Below are positions 1-7,932 of a stretch of 15,854 nt of DNA, in pieces. Numbering within the stretch: the first letter of the stretch is position 1; each line of letters begins with the position of its first letter. A program made the position numbers and the translations under genes. The stretch comes from an uncultured bacterium (GTDB taxonomy: Bacteria; Actinomycetota; Actinomycetes; S36-B12): contig CAITYI010000095.1 in NCBI GenBank assembly GCA_903896585.1, forward strand, positions 1 through 15,854, given 5' to 3'. Below the pieces are notes generated by a model, which searched no databases, was not told where the DNA came from, and saw nothing but the letters and a program-made list of their open reading frames with translations.

Positions 1-1102
1 ATGCATCCGACAGACGGTCAATCTCCCGCGCAATAAAGGAGGCTTCATCGTGTTCATCGTCGCCAACATAGGCAACAATCTGATCGCCATCACCGGAGTC
101 AGTCCAAAGATTCTTGGCGCGACGGGAAGCATTCTTGGAGATCACGGCATTAGCTGCCGACAGGATAGTTTGCGTGGACCGATAGTTCTGCTCCAAAAGA
201 ATTGTGCGCGCACTGGGATAGTCGCGCTCAAACTCCTCAATATTGCGAATACTCGCGCCACGGAATGCGTAAATGGATTGATCAGCATCACCGACCACAC
301 AAAGTTCACCTGGTGGAATCTCTCCACCTTCGGAACCAACCAGTTCTTTGATCAACATGTACTGAGCGTGGTTGGTGTCCTGGTATTCATCCACCAAAAT
401 AAAGCGGAATCTGCGCCGATAGTGATTGGCCACTTCAGGAAATAACTGCAGCAACGCCACCGTGGTGCCAATAAGGTCGTCAAAGTCAAACGCATTAGCC
501 ATGGTTAACCGTGATTGATACTCACGGTAAATTTCCGCGACAATCTTGTCAAGATCACTTTCCGCCGCCGCGGCAAAGGATTCCTGATCCTGGAGTTCAT
601 TTTTGGCCGAGGAGATTCGACTGAGAATTACTCGCGGCCTGGTTGTTTTTGCGTCAATATTGAGATCGCGAAGGACCAATGTGATCAGCCGCAGTGAATC
701 CGCAGTGTCATAGATTGTGAAAGTACTTTTGATTCCCAACCGGTGTGACTCAGCGCGCAGTATTCGCACACAGGCGCTGTGGAAGGTCGACACCCACATA
801 CTGCGAGCGCTCGGCCCAACGATTTCCACCACCCGCTCGCGCATCTCTGCTGCCGCCTTATTGGTGAAAGTAATGGCCAAGATCTCTCCGGGATGAGCCG
901 CGCGAGTGGCCAAAAGGTGGGCGATTCGTCGAGTGAGAACTCGGGTTTTACCCGAGCCGGCTCCGGCCACAATTAAAAGGGGTCCGCCCCGATGCGCCAC
1001 GGCTTCTCGCTGAGCAGGATTGAGATCAGCTACCAATTCCTCGATTCGATCACTACCAGATAGAACTTGATCAGAAGAGTGGGTTGTTTGCGGATCTAAC
1101 AC
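1..1102 (-). CDS. pcrA: ATP-dependent DNA helicase PcrA/UvrD (3' part cut off by window edge)
   Basis: Superfamily 1A 3'-5' DNA helicase used in nucleotide excision repair and in removing proteins from DNA. About 367 N-terminal residues are present of a protein usually 700-800 long. Visible motifs, in order: Walker A GAGSGKT (about residues 47-53), motif Ia TFTNKAAAEM (78-87), STFHS (105-109), Walker B VDEYQD (237-242), motif III GDADQSIYAFRGA (271-283) and motif IV QNYRST (305-310). The start is a GTG at 1100-1102: an in-frame TAG lies four codons upstream, no earlier start is possible, and no Shine-Dalgarno is visible. That TAG is part of TAGACT, exactly 6 nt before the GTG, which fits leaderless transcription. 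The gene lies 26 bp downstream of the secreted peptidase on the same strand. UvrD and PcrA cannot be told apart from this fragment. Confidence 0.95.
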   Translation of the reverse strand, partial: MLDPQTTHSSDQVLSGSDRIEELVADLNPAQREAVAHRGGPLLIVAGAGSGKTRVLTRRIAHLLATRAAHPGEILAITFTNKAAAEMRERVVEIVGPSARSMWVSTFHSACVRILRAESHRLGIKSTFTIYDTADSLRLITLVLRDLNIDAKTTRPRVILSRISSAKNELQDQESFAAAAESDLDKIVAEIYREYQSRLTMANAFDFDDLIGTTVALLQLFPEVANHYRRRFRFILVDEYQDTNHAQYMLIKELVGSEGGEIPPGELCVVGDADQSIYAFRGASIRNIEEFERDYPSARTILLEQNYRSTQTILSAANAVISKNASRRAKNLWTDSGDGDQIVAYVGDDEHDEASFIAREIDRLSDA

Positions 1103-1114
1103 CGTTGCAGTCTA
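1100..1114 (-). promoter_or_regulatory. Leaderless -10 element and start of pcrA
   Basis: On the minus strand TAGACT (1109-1114) is followed by 6 nt and then the GTG start (1100-1102). A TANNNT hexamer at -12 to -7 with transcription starting on the first base of the start codon is the known actinobacterial leaderless arrangement. No clear -35 box is seen. Confidence 0.5.
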
Positions 1115-1128
1115 AGTGTCAGGACCGA

Positions 1129-3183
1129 CTATCGGCTGATGTACCCAATGACCTGAACGATTGCTCTGGTCGGCACACTGGATGCCAACGCGATCTGGCC
1201 ATCGTCACCGACTTCCGCAACCACAATGGACACAGTTGGTCCCTTTGCGGCAACGGGGGCAGATCGGGTTCCACGATCAGCGCCGCCTACTGCATAAGCC
1301 GCCAGACGGCCCTCGGATCCCCTACCTCGGGTAGTGACTCGAAGGATTACTCCAGCAACTTTCTTCATTTTCTTGGGTACAGAACCAACGCCCGTAGCCC
1401 TGATTACCTTTACTTCTACACCATCAAACTTAGATTTAATCAAACGTTGGGCAGACATTCCGCGAGCGCTCAGTTGACCCCCGCCGGCCCGATACCCAAG
1501 GATCTCCACTTTGACCTGTACCGATGGCCTTTTCGAAGCCGCGATCTGCACGGTGCCGCCCGAGACTGGGACAACCACAATTGAAGTTCGAGTCTTGTTT
1601 TTGCGTAGCGAAACTTTGGCTGCGTTCACTTTCTCACCGATTTGACCAATTCGCAGCTTGCCCTTCTTGGTTGCCTCACTGGTGGTGAGAGTGACCAGCG
1701 CCGATGTTGCATCAGCTGGGAGTCCGGCCAACGAAATTGTGCGTACTTCTCCGGGCTGGATCGCTCCTTGGGTAGTGGATTCATATCCCAGTTCAGATCC
1801 AATACCAATAAATCGATCACCATCGGGGCTTACCTCGGGAGCGGCAGGCACCTCTGGCACTGGTGCTGGTGCCGGTACTGGCGCTGTCGGTTCAAACTCG
1901 GTCAAGGGGGCCACCAGGGTGTCGCTCACAACTTCGGCTTTATTTTCCGTTTCGCTGCCATCTGGGTAGTACCCAAGGACATCGACGGTGATGTCGGTTG
2001 CCCCGGTAATGGTGGCGATCGCAATTGTTCCGTCCGTGGCTACCGGAATAATGGCATCGCCACTGGAGTCGGAGTTCATCGGCGCCTTAACAACCGGCAC
2101 ACTCGAACTTGAGCCAGGTGCCCACGCGCGAATAGTGGTTGGCGCATTGTTTCCCAGCGCCGACACTCTCACCAGAACGGCCGCAACACCGGTTTCTGGG
2201 ACGCCACCTTGGCCGGTGACTTTGGGAAATAGTCGACGACTATCGCCCTTCCACCGATCCTGCTGCAATCGGCACCGAGTCTGAACACCTTTCCCACTTC
2301 GCGTCCCGAGAACTCGGAATTGGCCAATTCCCACCACTCCAGCTGCGCGGGTCGCCGGAGCTGCACCAGCGGTGGACTTCTCCCGTGGACAAAATGGTGC
2401 GCTTAACGGTGTGCCATCCCAAAATGACGTGCGACCAGATGCCCCATCCCATGTCAAGGAAATATGGATATGGTTTCGATGGCAATGGTTATCTGCACTT
2501 TTCCCCGTCGTAGAAAAGCAACCTTTCATTTCCGTCCAACCGCGCTTGATGTCGTATCCGCGCCAGATTCGATCATTCCACGCGATATACATCACGCCCA
2601 GACGCATTGCATTGCCGTATTCCACTCCAAATTGATCGGGTCCGAGCAGCCAATTCAAGAATGATTCAGCATCAGCTCTCTCCTGGGCATCGCGGATGTC
2701 GACCATCCAATCGATGGCGCGTCCTTCTTTGTGTTCACTCTGTCCTCCAACATCGCATCCGCGTGGAATCCACACAGTTTCTTGGCTGCCGTAAACGGCT
2801 CGGATGTAGTCAGCAAGCTTTTGAGTTCCAGGTTTAGGGGTGGGATCACACTGAGCTTGGCCTTCATATTCCGGTGGCACGTCCATCTCGGGTGGCAAGG
2901 CGACCGGTGCGCCCGGGGGAACCGGAGCGGCTGGTAGTCCCACCCCTGGTTCGGGGGCCCCGGCACGCACACCCGTCCAGGACGTTGATGTCCAGCCACT
3001 TCCGTTACTCACGGAAGCCGGGGCGAGGCCAAAGACCAGTGCGAAGATGGAGAGGAAACTCACGCCGCCCACCACAGCGCGCCTGAGTCGAACCGTGAAG
3101 CCAGGCTTGAACCCGAGACCTCCTGCGCGCACGCAGAACCGGGGCAGGGCAAGATGCCCTTTGTTGTGGGGAAGCACATGCAT
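1129..3183 (-). CDS. Secreted M15-like zinc peptidase domain protein with three beta-repeat domains
   Basis: 684 residues; probably exported and acting on the cell wall. A basic N-terminus (FTVRLRR) precedes a hydrophobic stretch (about 36-56) that looks like a signal peptide or anchor. A Pro/Gly/Ala-rich linker follows, to about residue 110. Residues 111-265 carry SEHKEGRAID (149-158) and HIHIS (238-242), matching the SxHxxGxAxD and HxH zinc-ligand pattern of VanY/M15-type peptidoglycan peptidases and the related actinobacterial domain named after fungal ARB_07466; likely ligands are H151, D158 and H240. The rest holds three repeats of about 110 residues ending in VDVLGYY (400-406), VEILGY (559-564) and VQVIGYI (676-682), the first two separated by a Pro-rich linker (431-453). 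The first repeat resembles the RLLDTRxG...VDVxGY surface domain common in actinobacteria. The substrate is unknown. The ATG at 3183 has no Shine-Dalgarno; a start nearer the hydrophobic segment is possible. Confidence 0.8.
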   Translation of the reverse strand: MHVLPHNKGHLALPRFCVRAGGLGFKPGFTVRLRRAVVGGVSFLSIFALVFGLAPASVSNGSGWTSTSWTGVRAGAPEPGVGLPAAPVPPGAPVALPPEMDVPPEYEGQAQCDPTPKPGTQKLADYIRAVYGSQETVWIPRGCDVGGQSEHKEGRAIDWMVDIRDAQERADAESFLNWLLGPDQFGVEYGNAMRLGVMYIAWNDRIWRGYDIKRGWTEMKGCFSTTGKSADNHCHRNHIHISLTWDGASGRTSFWDGTPLSAPFCPREKSTAGAAPATRAAGVVGIGQFRVLGTRSGKGVQTRCRLQQDRWKGDSRRLFPKVTGQGGVPETGVAAVLVRVSALGNNAPTTIRAWAPGSSSSVPVVKAPMNSDSSGDAIIPVATDGTIAIATITGATDITVDVLGYYPDGSETENKAEVVSDTLVAPLTEFEPTAPVPAPAPVPEVPAAPEVSPDGDRFIGIGSELGYESTTQGAIQPGEVRTISLAGLPADATSALVTLTTSEATKKGKLRIGQIGEKVNAAKVSLRKNKTRTSIVVVPVSGGTVQIAASKRPSVQVKVEILGYRAGGGQLSARGMSAQRLIKSKFDGVEVKVIRATGVGSVPKKMKKVAGVILRVTTRGRGSEGRLAAYAVGGADRGTRSAPVAAKGPTVSIVVAEVGDDGQIALASSVPTRAIVQVIGYISR

Positions 3184-3204
3184 ACTCTGACACGAAAGTG
3201 ACAG

Positions 3205-3233
3205 GTGTGACTACTCCCCACGGCTACTCACAC
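3205..3233. promoter_or_regulatory. Imperfect inverted repeat between divergent genes
   Basis: GTGTGA (3205-3210) and TCACAC (3228-3233) form the perfect outer arms of a 29-bp element. The next bases (CTAC and CTACTC) continue the symmetry with mismatches and also repeat directly. It sits between the divergent peptidase and PIG-L genes and could be an operator for either. This is an inference from symmetry and position only. Confidence 0.3.
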
Positions 3234-3245
3234 CCATGTAATTCG

Positions 3246-3285
3246 TATTTTTAGCGCCGAAAGGGCATTTTTATGAGGAAATCTG
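3246..3285 (+). promoter_or_regulatory. Possible -10 box and ribosome binding site of the PIG-L gene
   Basis: TATTTT at 3246-3251 fits TANNNT and would start transcription about 28 nt before the ATG at 3286. No -35 consensus is seen. AGGA (3276-3279) lies 6 nt before that ATG and fixes the start. An earlier ATG at 3273 is out of frame. Confidence 0.4.
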
Positions 3286-4005
3286 ATGGAAACTGAGCAA
3301 AATATCGACCGAATTCTGGTGGTAACCGCCCATCCCGACGACGTCGATTTCGGGGCTGGCGGCACGGTTCGCAAGTGGGTCGAATCCGGAATTCAGGTTT
3401 CCTACTGCATTTGCACCGATGGTGATGCTGGCGGCGCCGATCCAAATGTGCCCCGCAGTGAGATTCCCGGCATCCGCCGTCGGGAACAAACCGAAGCCGG
3501 TGCAGCCCTCGGAGTGACCGATATTCATTTTTTAGGCTACAAGGATGGTGACCTTCAAGTCACCCAAGATTTGCGTCGCGATATCAGTCGCGTGATTCGA
3601 CAGGTGAAACCCCAAAGGGTGCTCATGCAATCCCCCGAGCGCAATTGGGATCGGATCTATTCCTCTCACCCTGATCACCTAGCCGCGGGTGAAGCAGCCA
3701 TTTTCTCGGTATACCCCGATGCACGTAATCCATTTGCGCACCCCGTTCTATTGCAAGACGAAGGACTGGATGCATGGACGGTGAGTGAGGTGTGGGTAAT
3801 GGGTTCACCCGAAGTCAACCATTATGAAAATGTCACGCAGTTTTTTCCGCATAAACTCGCTGCACTAACGGCGCACGAATCACAAACAGCTCACATGGAA
3901 GACCTCGAGGGACGAATTCGCCACTGGATGACTGCGACAGCAGCCGATGCCGGGTTACCCGACGGCGAACTCGCCGAAAGTTTTAAAGTGGTGAATACCG
4001 CTTAA
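3286..4005 (+). CDS. PIG-L/LmbE family zinc deacetylase
   Basis: 239 residues, a typical single-domain length. The family removes N-acetyl groups from sugar-linked substrates (mycothiol precursors, GlcNAc-inositols, antibiotic intermediates) using a zinc ion. The N-terminal motif AHPDDVDFGAGGT (15-27) supplies zinc ligands H16 and D19 and the base D18. HPDH (128-131) supplies the third ligand, H131. The residue after HPDD is V where most family members have E, as in the HPDDVDFG subgroup common in actinobacteria. There is no signal peptide, so it is cytoplasmic. It is too short, and not similar enough by eye, to call MshB or Mca, so the substrate is unknown. It is transcribed alone, divergent from the peptidase and convergent with the next gene (9 bp between stops). 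Confidence 0.88.
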   Translation: METEQNIDRILVVTAHPDDVDFGAGGTVRKWVESGIQVSYCICTDGDAGGADPNVPRSEIPGIRRREQTEAGAALGVTDIHFLGYKDGDLQVTQDLRRDISRVIRQVKPQRVLMQSPERNWDRIYSSHPDHLAAGEAAIFSVYPDARNPFAHPVLLQDEGLDAWTVSEVWVMGSPEVNHYENVTQFFPHKLAALTAHESQTAHMEDLEGRIRHWMTATAADAGLPDGELAESFKVVNTA

Positions 4006-4014
4006 CCCCGAAGC

Positions 4015-4374
4015 TTAGGTCCACAAAACAGCGATAAAGATATTTGCGATCGACAGTGCACCAATGGCGCCCCAAAAAGCGACCTGGGGCGGTGTCTTTT
4101 TGCGACCCACAAAAGCCAACACGGCGATGATCACGGTAAAGGCAAGCTTCACACTGATCTTGGCCATGTCGAGATCTCCGTCGTCACCGGTGTATGCGCC
4201 ACTCTCGATCAGGCCCACCATGAGAACCCCGGTCACCAACTGAACGAGTGCACCGTGCCACATGGCCGGATTGACACCCTTTTCAGAGCTTTTCATTTGC
4301 ACCAGGAAGCCACCCACCAGACTGGCCAGACCGAGAAAATGAAGAACAACAATCAGATTAAATACGAGATCCAT
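4015..4374 (-). CDS. Small four-helix integral membrane protein next to guaA
   Basis: 119 residues of unknown function. Four hydrophobic helices are visible at about 5-25, 40-60, 72-90 and 98-118. Loops carry KSSEKG (28-33), an acidic stretch TGDDGDLD (62-69) and RKK (91-93). Histidines at H12 (helix 1) and H40 (start of helix 2) could be functional, for example in metal or heme binding as in CopD-like proteins, but this is speculation. It follows guaA by 57 bp on the same strand and has its own apparent leaderless promoter: TATTGT lies 6 nt before the ATG, with no Shine-Dalgarno. I recognise it only as a conserved-type actinobacterial membrane protein. Confidence 0.8.
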   Translation of the reverse strand: MDLVFNLIVVLHFLGLASLVGGFLVQMKSSEKGVNPAMWHGALVQLVTGVLMVGLIESGAYTGDDGDLDMAKISVKLAFTVIIAVLAFVGRKKTPPQVAFWGAIGALSIANIFIAVLWT

Positions 4375-4386
4375 ATAGGCACAATA
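4372..4386 (-). promoter_or_regulatory. Leaderless -10 element and start of the membrane protein gene
   Basis: TATTGT (4381-4386 on the minus strand), then 6 nt, then ATG (4372-4374). The geometry is the same as for pcrA, guaA, the dispanin and the methyltransferase. No Shine-Dalgarno is present. Confidence 0.45.
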
Positions 4387-4432
4387 CCTTGGAAACCACT
4401 CATTCCCACTCGAACTCGCTACGTCGTGTGGA

Positions 4433-6004
4433 TTACTCCCACTCGATTGTCCCCGGCGGTTTGCTCGTCACATCCAGCGTCACGCGGTTGACCTCAGGTA
4501 CTTCGTTAGTGATTCGGTTGGAGATCTTGGCAATCAGGTCATAGGGCAGGCGGGACCAGTCAGCCGTCATGGCATCTTCGCTAGACACCGGCCGCAAAAC
4601 AATCGGGTGACCGTAGGTGCGGCCGTCACCTTGCACACCAACACTTCGGACATCGGCTAGAAGCACAACCGGGAACTGCCACACATCGCGATCAAGACCC
4701 GCAGCCGTTAGTTCTTGGCGCGCAATGAGATCCGCGCGCCGGAGTATGTCAAGACGTGGTTCATCGACCGCCCCAATAATGCGAATAGCCAGACCCGGGC
4801 CCGGGAATGGATGCCGCCACACGATTTCGGGGGGCAAACCCAAATCAAGTCCCACCTGACGAACTTCATCTTTAAAAAGTGTGCGCAACGGTTCCACGAG
4901 AGTGAATTCAAGATCTTCGGGTAGACCACCCACATTGTGGTGGCTCTTGATATTCGCGGTGCCAGACCCTCCACCGGATTCAACAACATCTGGATACAGG
5001 GTTCCTTGAACAAGGAACTCGACCTTTTCACCGTGGGCGCCGGCATCCGCAACGACCTGGGCGGCAGCGTCCTCGAAAACCCGAATGAATTCGCGACCAA
5101 TGATTTTGCGTTTGGTTTCAGGATCACTTACACCGGCTAGTGCGGAAAGGAATCTTTGCCGAGCATCAACCACTACCAGATTGATTCCCGTCGCGGCAAC
5201 ATAGTCGGTCTCGACCTGTTCTGCCTCGCCTGCGCGCAAAAGTCCATGATCGACAAAGACGCAGGTGAGTTGGTCGCCAACAGCTTTGTGAACCAATGCG
5301 GCCGCCACGGCGGAATCAACACCACCGGATAAACCACAAATAACTCGCGAAGCCCCGACTGTTTGCGTAATCGATGTCACCTGTTCTTCAATGACATTCG
5401 ACATTGTCCAATTCGGCTCGCACCCAGCAACCCGCAAAAGAAAGTTGGTCAGAACAGTTTGACCGTGCTCCGAGTGCAACACCTCGGGGTGGAACTGCAC
5501 ACCAGCTTGTCGCGATTCCACGTTCTCAAAAGCAGCCACCGGAGCGCCTGCACTGACCGCACACACCTGAAAATTGACGGGCTCTCGGTGAACGGCATCA
5601 CCATGGGACATCCAGACGGAAATATTGGCTGGCACTCCGTCAAAAATTACGGACTCGCGAGTATTGAGATCGGTGCGGCCGTACTCGCTGGTACCCGTGC
5701 GGGCAACTTCCCCACCGAGGGCTTGGGCCATAAGTTGAAAGCCATAGCAAATTCCAAAAACCGGTATGCCAAGGTCGAGAATGGAATTATCAAAACTGGG
5801 CGCTTCGGAGGCATAGACGCTGGACGGGCCACCACTGAAAATAATTGCAGATGGTTTTTTGGCGAGCACCTGATCCGGTGTGATCACATGCGGGACTATC
5901 TCTGAGTAAATGTGTGCCTCGCGAACTCGGCGGGCTATGAGTTGAGCGTATTGCGCACCGAAGTCAACGACAAGAACGGGACCTGTCGGATCTGGGTTCA
6001 CCAC
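4433..6004 (-). CDS. guaA: GMP synthase (glutamine-hydrolysing)
   Basis: 523 residues, full length. It converts XMP to GMP using ATP and glutamine, the last step of de novo GMP synthesis. The N-terminal class I glutamine amidotransferase domain (about 9-195) has the nucleophile in GICYGFQ (C86) and the catalytic pair in FHPE (H172, E174). The ATP-pyrophosphatase domain follows, with P-loop SGGVDS (226-231). The C-terminal dimerisation domain ends in the conserved PPGTIEWE. The GTG at 6002-6004 is directly followed by a second GTG; an in-frame TAG four codons upstream rules out an earlier start. The gene lies 22 bp after the dispanin gene, and its own -10-like TAGGCT lies 6 nt before the GTG, so it can be transcribed independently. 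Confidence 0.98.
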   Translation of the reverse strand: MVNPDPTGPVLVVDFGAQYAQLIARRVREAHIYSEIVPHVITPDQVLAKKPSAIIFSGGPSSVYASEAPSFDNSILDLGIPVFGICYGFQLMAQALGGEVARTGTSEYGRTDLNTRESVIFDGVPANISVWMSHGDAVHREPVNFQVCAVSAGAPVAAFENVESRQAGVQFHPEVLHSEHGQTVLTNFLLRVAGCEPNWTMSNVIEEQVTSITQTVGASRVICGLSGGVDSAVAAALVHKAVGDQLTCVFVDHGLLRAGEAEQVETDYVAATGINLVVVDARQRFLSALAGVSDPETKRKIIGREFIRVFEDAAAQVVADAGAHGEKVEFLVQGTLYPDVVESGGGSGTANIKSHHNVGGLPEDLEFTLVEPLRTLFKDEVRQVGLDLGLPPEIVWRHPFPGPGLAIRIIGAVDEPRLDILRRADLIARQELTAAGLDRDVWQFPVVLLADVRSVGVQGDGRTYGHPIVLRPVSSEDAMTADWSRLPYDLIAKISNRITNEVPEVNRVTLDVTSKPPGTIEWE

Positions 6005-6016
6005 TACCCCAGCCTA
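6002..6016 (-). promoter_or_regulatory. Leaderless -10 element and start of guaA
   Basis: On the minus strand TAGGCT (6011-6016) is followed by 6 nt and GTG (6002-6004). A small inverted repeat, AGTGA-AG-TCACT (plus strand 6016-6027), begins at the edge of the -10 box and covers the stop codon of the preceding gene. No Shine-Dalgarno is seen. Confidence 0.5.
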
Positions 6017-6026
6017 GTGAAGTCAC

Positions 6027-6278
6027 TCACGAGGAAAAGGCGCCGAGCAGGAGGAAACCGGCTACCAGGACTACATAGATCAGCCCGCCAATGATGAAAG
6101 CGGCGAGGGAGAACCGTTTGGACATGGCGGAGGCCCGCATGGCTACCGAAGCCTCCCCCGCATTAACCGCCGATTGACATTTACTGCTGAAGACCAAAGC
6201 CACAATTCCAAGGGGGAGAAAAAAGAGTGCCGCCGCCACAGTTGACCGCACAAAGTGCGGGGATGCATCGGTGACCAC
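6027..6278 (-). CDS. CD225/dispanin family small membrane protein
   Basis: 83 residues with two hydrophobic segments (about 14-31 and 58-81). The central PLGIVALVFSSKCQSAVNAG, followed by a helix of Ala, Ser and Lys before the second segment, matches the P-x-GIVAL-x-YSSKV-x-SA pattern of the CD225/dispanin (IFITM-like) family, common in actinobacteria. Bacterial members have no established biochemical role. The C in SSKCQSA sits close to where IFITM proteins carry a modified cysteine, but that comparison is loose. The start is the GTG at 6276-6278, with an in-frame TAG four codons upstream inside TAGAGT. It precedes guaA by 22 bp on the same strand. Confidence 0.78.
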   Translation of the reverse strand: MVTDASPHFVRSTVAAALFFLPLGIVALVFSSKCQSAVNAGEASVAMRASAMSKRFSLAAFIIGGLIYVVLVAGFLLLGAFSS

Positions 6279-6290
6279 GCCGAAACTCTA
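6276..6290 (-). promoter_or_regulatory. Leaderless -10 element and start of the dispanin gene
   Basis: TAGAGT (6285-6290, minus strand), 6 nt, then GTG (6276-6278). No Shine-Dalgarno is present. Confidence 0.5.
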
Positions 6291-6332
6291 TTGGATTGTC
6301 CGGCCGGGCAAATAGATGGCAGTGTTTCGTGG

Positions 6333-6370
6333 CCTGACCTTGTGAACCTGACCTTCTGGAGTGGACCACT
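6333..6370. repeat. Direct repeat and short palindrome between gabD2 and the dispanin gene
   Basis: CCTGACCTT occurs at 6333-6341 and 6347-6355, a period of 14 bp. The palindrome AGTGG-A-CCACT follows at 6360-6370. Both lie upstream of the dispanin promoter (about 55-95 bp from its start) and downstream of the gabD2 stop. They could be regulator sites. No terminator hairpin with a U-tract is visible in this 111-bp gap. Confidence 0.3.
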
Positions 6371-6389
6371 TCAATTACTTGCGCGATAT

Positions 6390-7919
6390 TCAGCGCCAGC
6401 CGATCTTTTTCATGATGCCCACTGAGCGAGTGAGTAGCTCACCCCACACTTGGTCAGAAAGGCCGAATGGTGGACCGAATCCCAGGGCATGCTGGGTCGC
6501 AATGTTTTGCCCCTCGGTGTATTGCAGGATTCCAGCGATTCCATGTCTTCGGCCCAGACCCGAATCACCGAAGCCACCCATGGGAGCGGACATGGTGGAC
6601 CAAGCGGTTGCATAACCCTCATTGATGTTGACCGTTCCGGCGCGCAATTGCCGGGCCACGCTCAGTGCTGCTTTGCGGTCGCGTGAAACCACACTCGCAT
6701 TGAGGCCGAAGACCGTGTCATTCGCTTGAGAGATCGCTTCGCGATCAGATGCAAAAGACTCCACCGCAACGACCGGCCCAAATGTCTCCTGCCGACATAC
6801 GCGCATGGATTCACTCACGCCTGTCAAAATCGTGGGTGCAATGGTGGAGTTACCGGTGAGCTGTCCACCGGTGTGCACCGTGGCTCCGTTATCTCTTGCA
6901 TCGGTAATAAATGCCTGAACATTCTGCGCATGTTGTGCACTAATGAGGGGCCCATAGTCACTTCCCCAGCCAATTCCCGTTCCCTCGACCAGTGCCTCGG
7001 TTCGTTGAATAAATTCCGCTAAAAATTGCTGATAGATGAGTTCGTGCACATACAGTCGCTCGATCGAAATACACAGTTGACCCGTGTTGTTAAAGCAGGC
7101 GCGGGCAGCGATATCTGCCGCCTTGGCGATGTCGGCATCGGCACGAATGATCATGGCATTCTTGCCACCGAGTTCCAGGGACACCCCAATCAGGCGTTGG
7201 CCACATTGCGCTGCCACGTTCCGGCCCACCGCTGTCGATCCGGTGAACATCAGAAAATTGATCTCGTCAATTAACGGCGTTCCAAGGTCGCGACCGTCAC
7301 CAATCACAATGCCAAAGAGGCCCTTAGGCAAACCGGACTGCATCAACAGATCCGACATGCGGAGAGCCGTCAGCGAGGTGAGCGGATCCGGTTTGATCAC
7401 AACGCCATTGCCGGCAAGCAGTGCCGGAATGGCATCGCTGACCGACAGGGTAAGCGGGTAGTTCCACGGCGAAATAATTCCCACGATGCCTACGGGAACA
7501 TGACGCTCAATTGCCGAAATGAGAACGGGAAATGCCCCCATATGCCTGCGCTCCTTTAAAACACCCAGGCGGCGGGCGTAGTAGCGAGCATTCAGCGCAA
7601 CATCAAGAAGTTCTTCATTGGCATCTTTTCGCGGCTTTCCAGTTTCCCATTGAATGAGGTCCAGTATCTGCTCGCGATCGCGCAAGAGCAGGTCGTGAAA
7701 GCGCAGAAATATTCGCGCTCGATCGCGCATCGATGTTGTGGCCCAGGAAACTTGTGCATTTCTTGCGGTGGAAACCGCATTGGCAACATCGGCAGGTGTA
7801 GATCGTTCGAGTGAATAGAGATCTTGCCCGAATGGTGATGTCACCGTGAATTTTTCACCACTAGTAGCTGTGGCGCAAGCACGTGCTTTCGCCCAATACG
7901 GCGCTTTTTCGAGAATCAT
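6390..7919 (-). CDS. gabD2: Succinate-semialdehyde dehydrogenase (NADP+), GabD2 type
   Basis: 509 residues, normal for the aldehyde dehydrogenase superfamily. It oxidises succinate semialdehyde to succinate, joining GABA or 2-oxoglutarate-derived semialdehyde to the TCA cycle. Seen: SPWNYP (150-155), cofactor lysine in IKPDPLTS (175-182), FTGSTAVG (225-232), general base E249 in LELGGKN and nucleophile C283 in GQLCISIER. From memory it resembles mycobacterial GabD2 closely, including GQLCISIER, the AWSTMSAPMGG-like stretch and a C-terminal PPFG. Substrate assignment therefore rests on family similarity. The ATG at 7917-7919 lies 13 bp after the guaB3 stop with no clear Shine-Dalgarno, so translation is probably coupled to guaB3. 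It appears to be the last gene of the regulator-guaB-guaB3-gabD2 unit. Confidence 0.9.
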   Translation of the reverse strand: MILEKAPYWAKARACATATSGEKFTVTSPFGQDLYSLERSTPADVANAVSTARNAQVSWATTSMRDRARIFLRFHDLLLRDREQILDLIQWETGKPRKDANEELLDVALNARYYARRLGVLKERRHMGAFPVLISAIERHVPVGIVGIISPWNYPLTLSVSDAIPALLAGNGVVIKPDPLTSLTALRMSDLLMQSGLPKGLFGIVIGDGRDLGTPLIDEINFLMFTGSTAVGRNVAAQCGQRLIGVSLELGGKNAMIIRADADIAKAADIAARACFNNTGQLCISIERLYVHELIYQQFLAEFIQRTEALVEGTGIGWGSDYGPLISAQHAQNVQAFITDARDNGATVHTGGQLTGNSTIAPTILTGVSESMRVCRQETFGPVVAVESFASDREAISQANDTVFGLNASVVSRDRKAALSVARQLRAGTVNINEGYATAWSTMSAPMGGFGDSGLGRRHGIAGILQYTEGQNIATQHALGFGPPFGLSDQVWGELLTRSVGIMKKIGWR

Positions 7920-7932
7920 GCCGATAGCGAAA

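Noticed and set aside
50..445. 131-codon plus-strand frame at the left end
   Set aside because: Antisense to pcrA, whose motifs are continuous through this stretch.
1642..2112. Long plus-strand open frame (156 codons) opposite the peptidase gene
   Set aside because: It lies entirely antisense to a gene with clear domains, its protein is rich in Cys, Trp, Gly and Arg without any motif, and no ribosome binding site is evident. It is a shadow frame.
5363..5905. 180-codon plus-strand frame opposite guaA
   Set aside because: Fully antisense to a conserved enzyme; no recognisable domain.
4015..6278. Dispanin, guaA and the membrane protein as a defence or toxin-antitoxin cassette
   Set aside because: guaA is an intact housekeeping enzyme and the small membrane proteins show no toxin, antitoxin or effector features.
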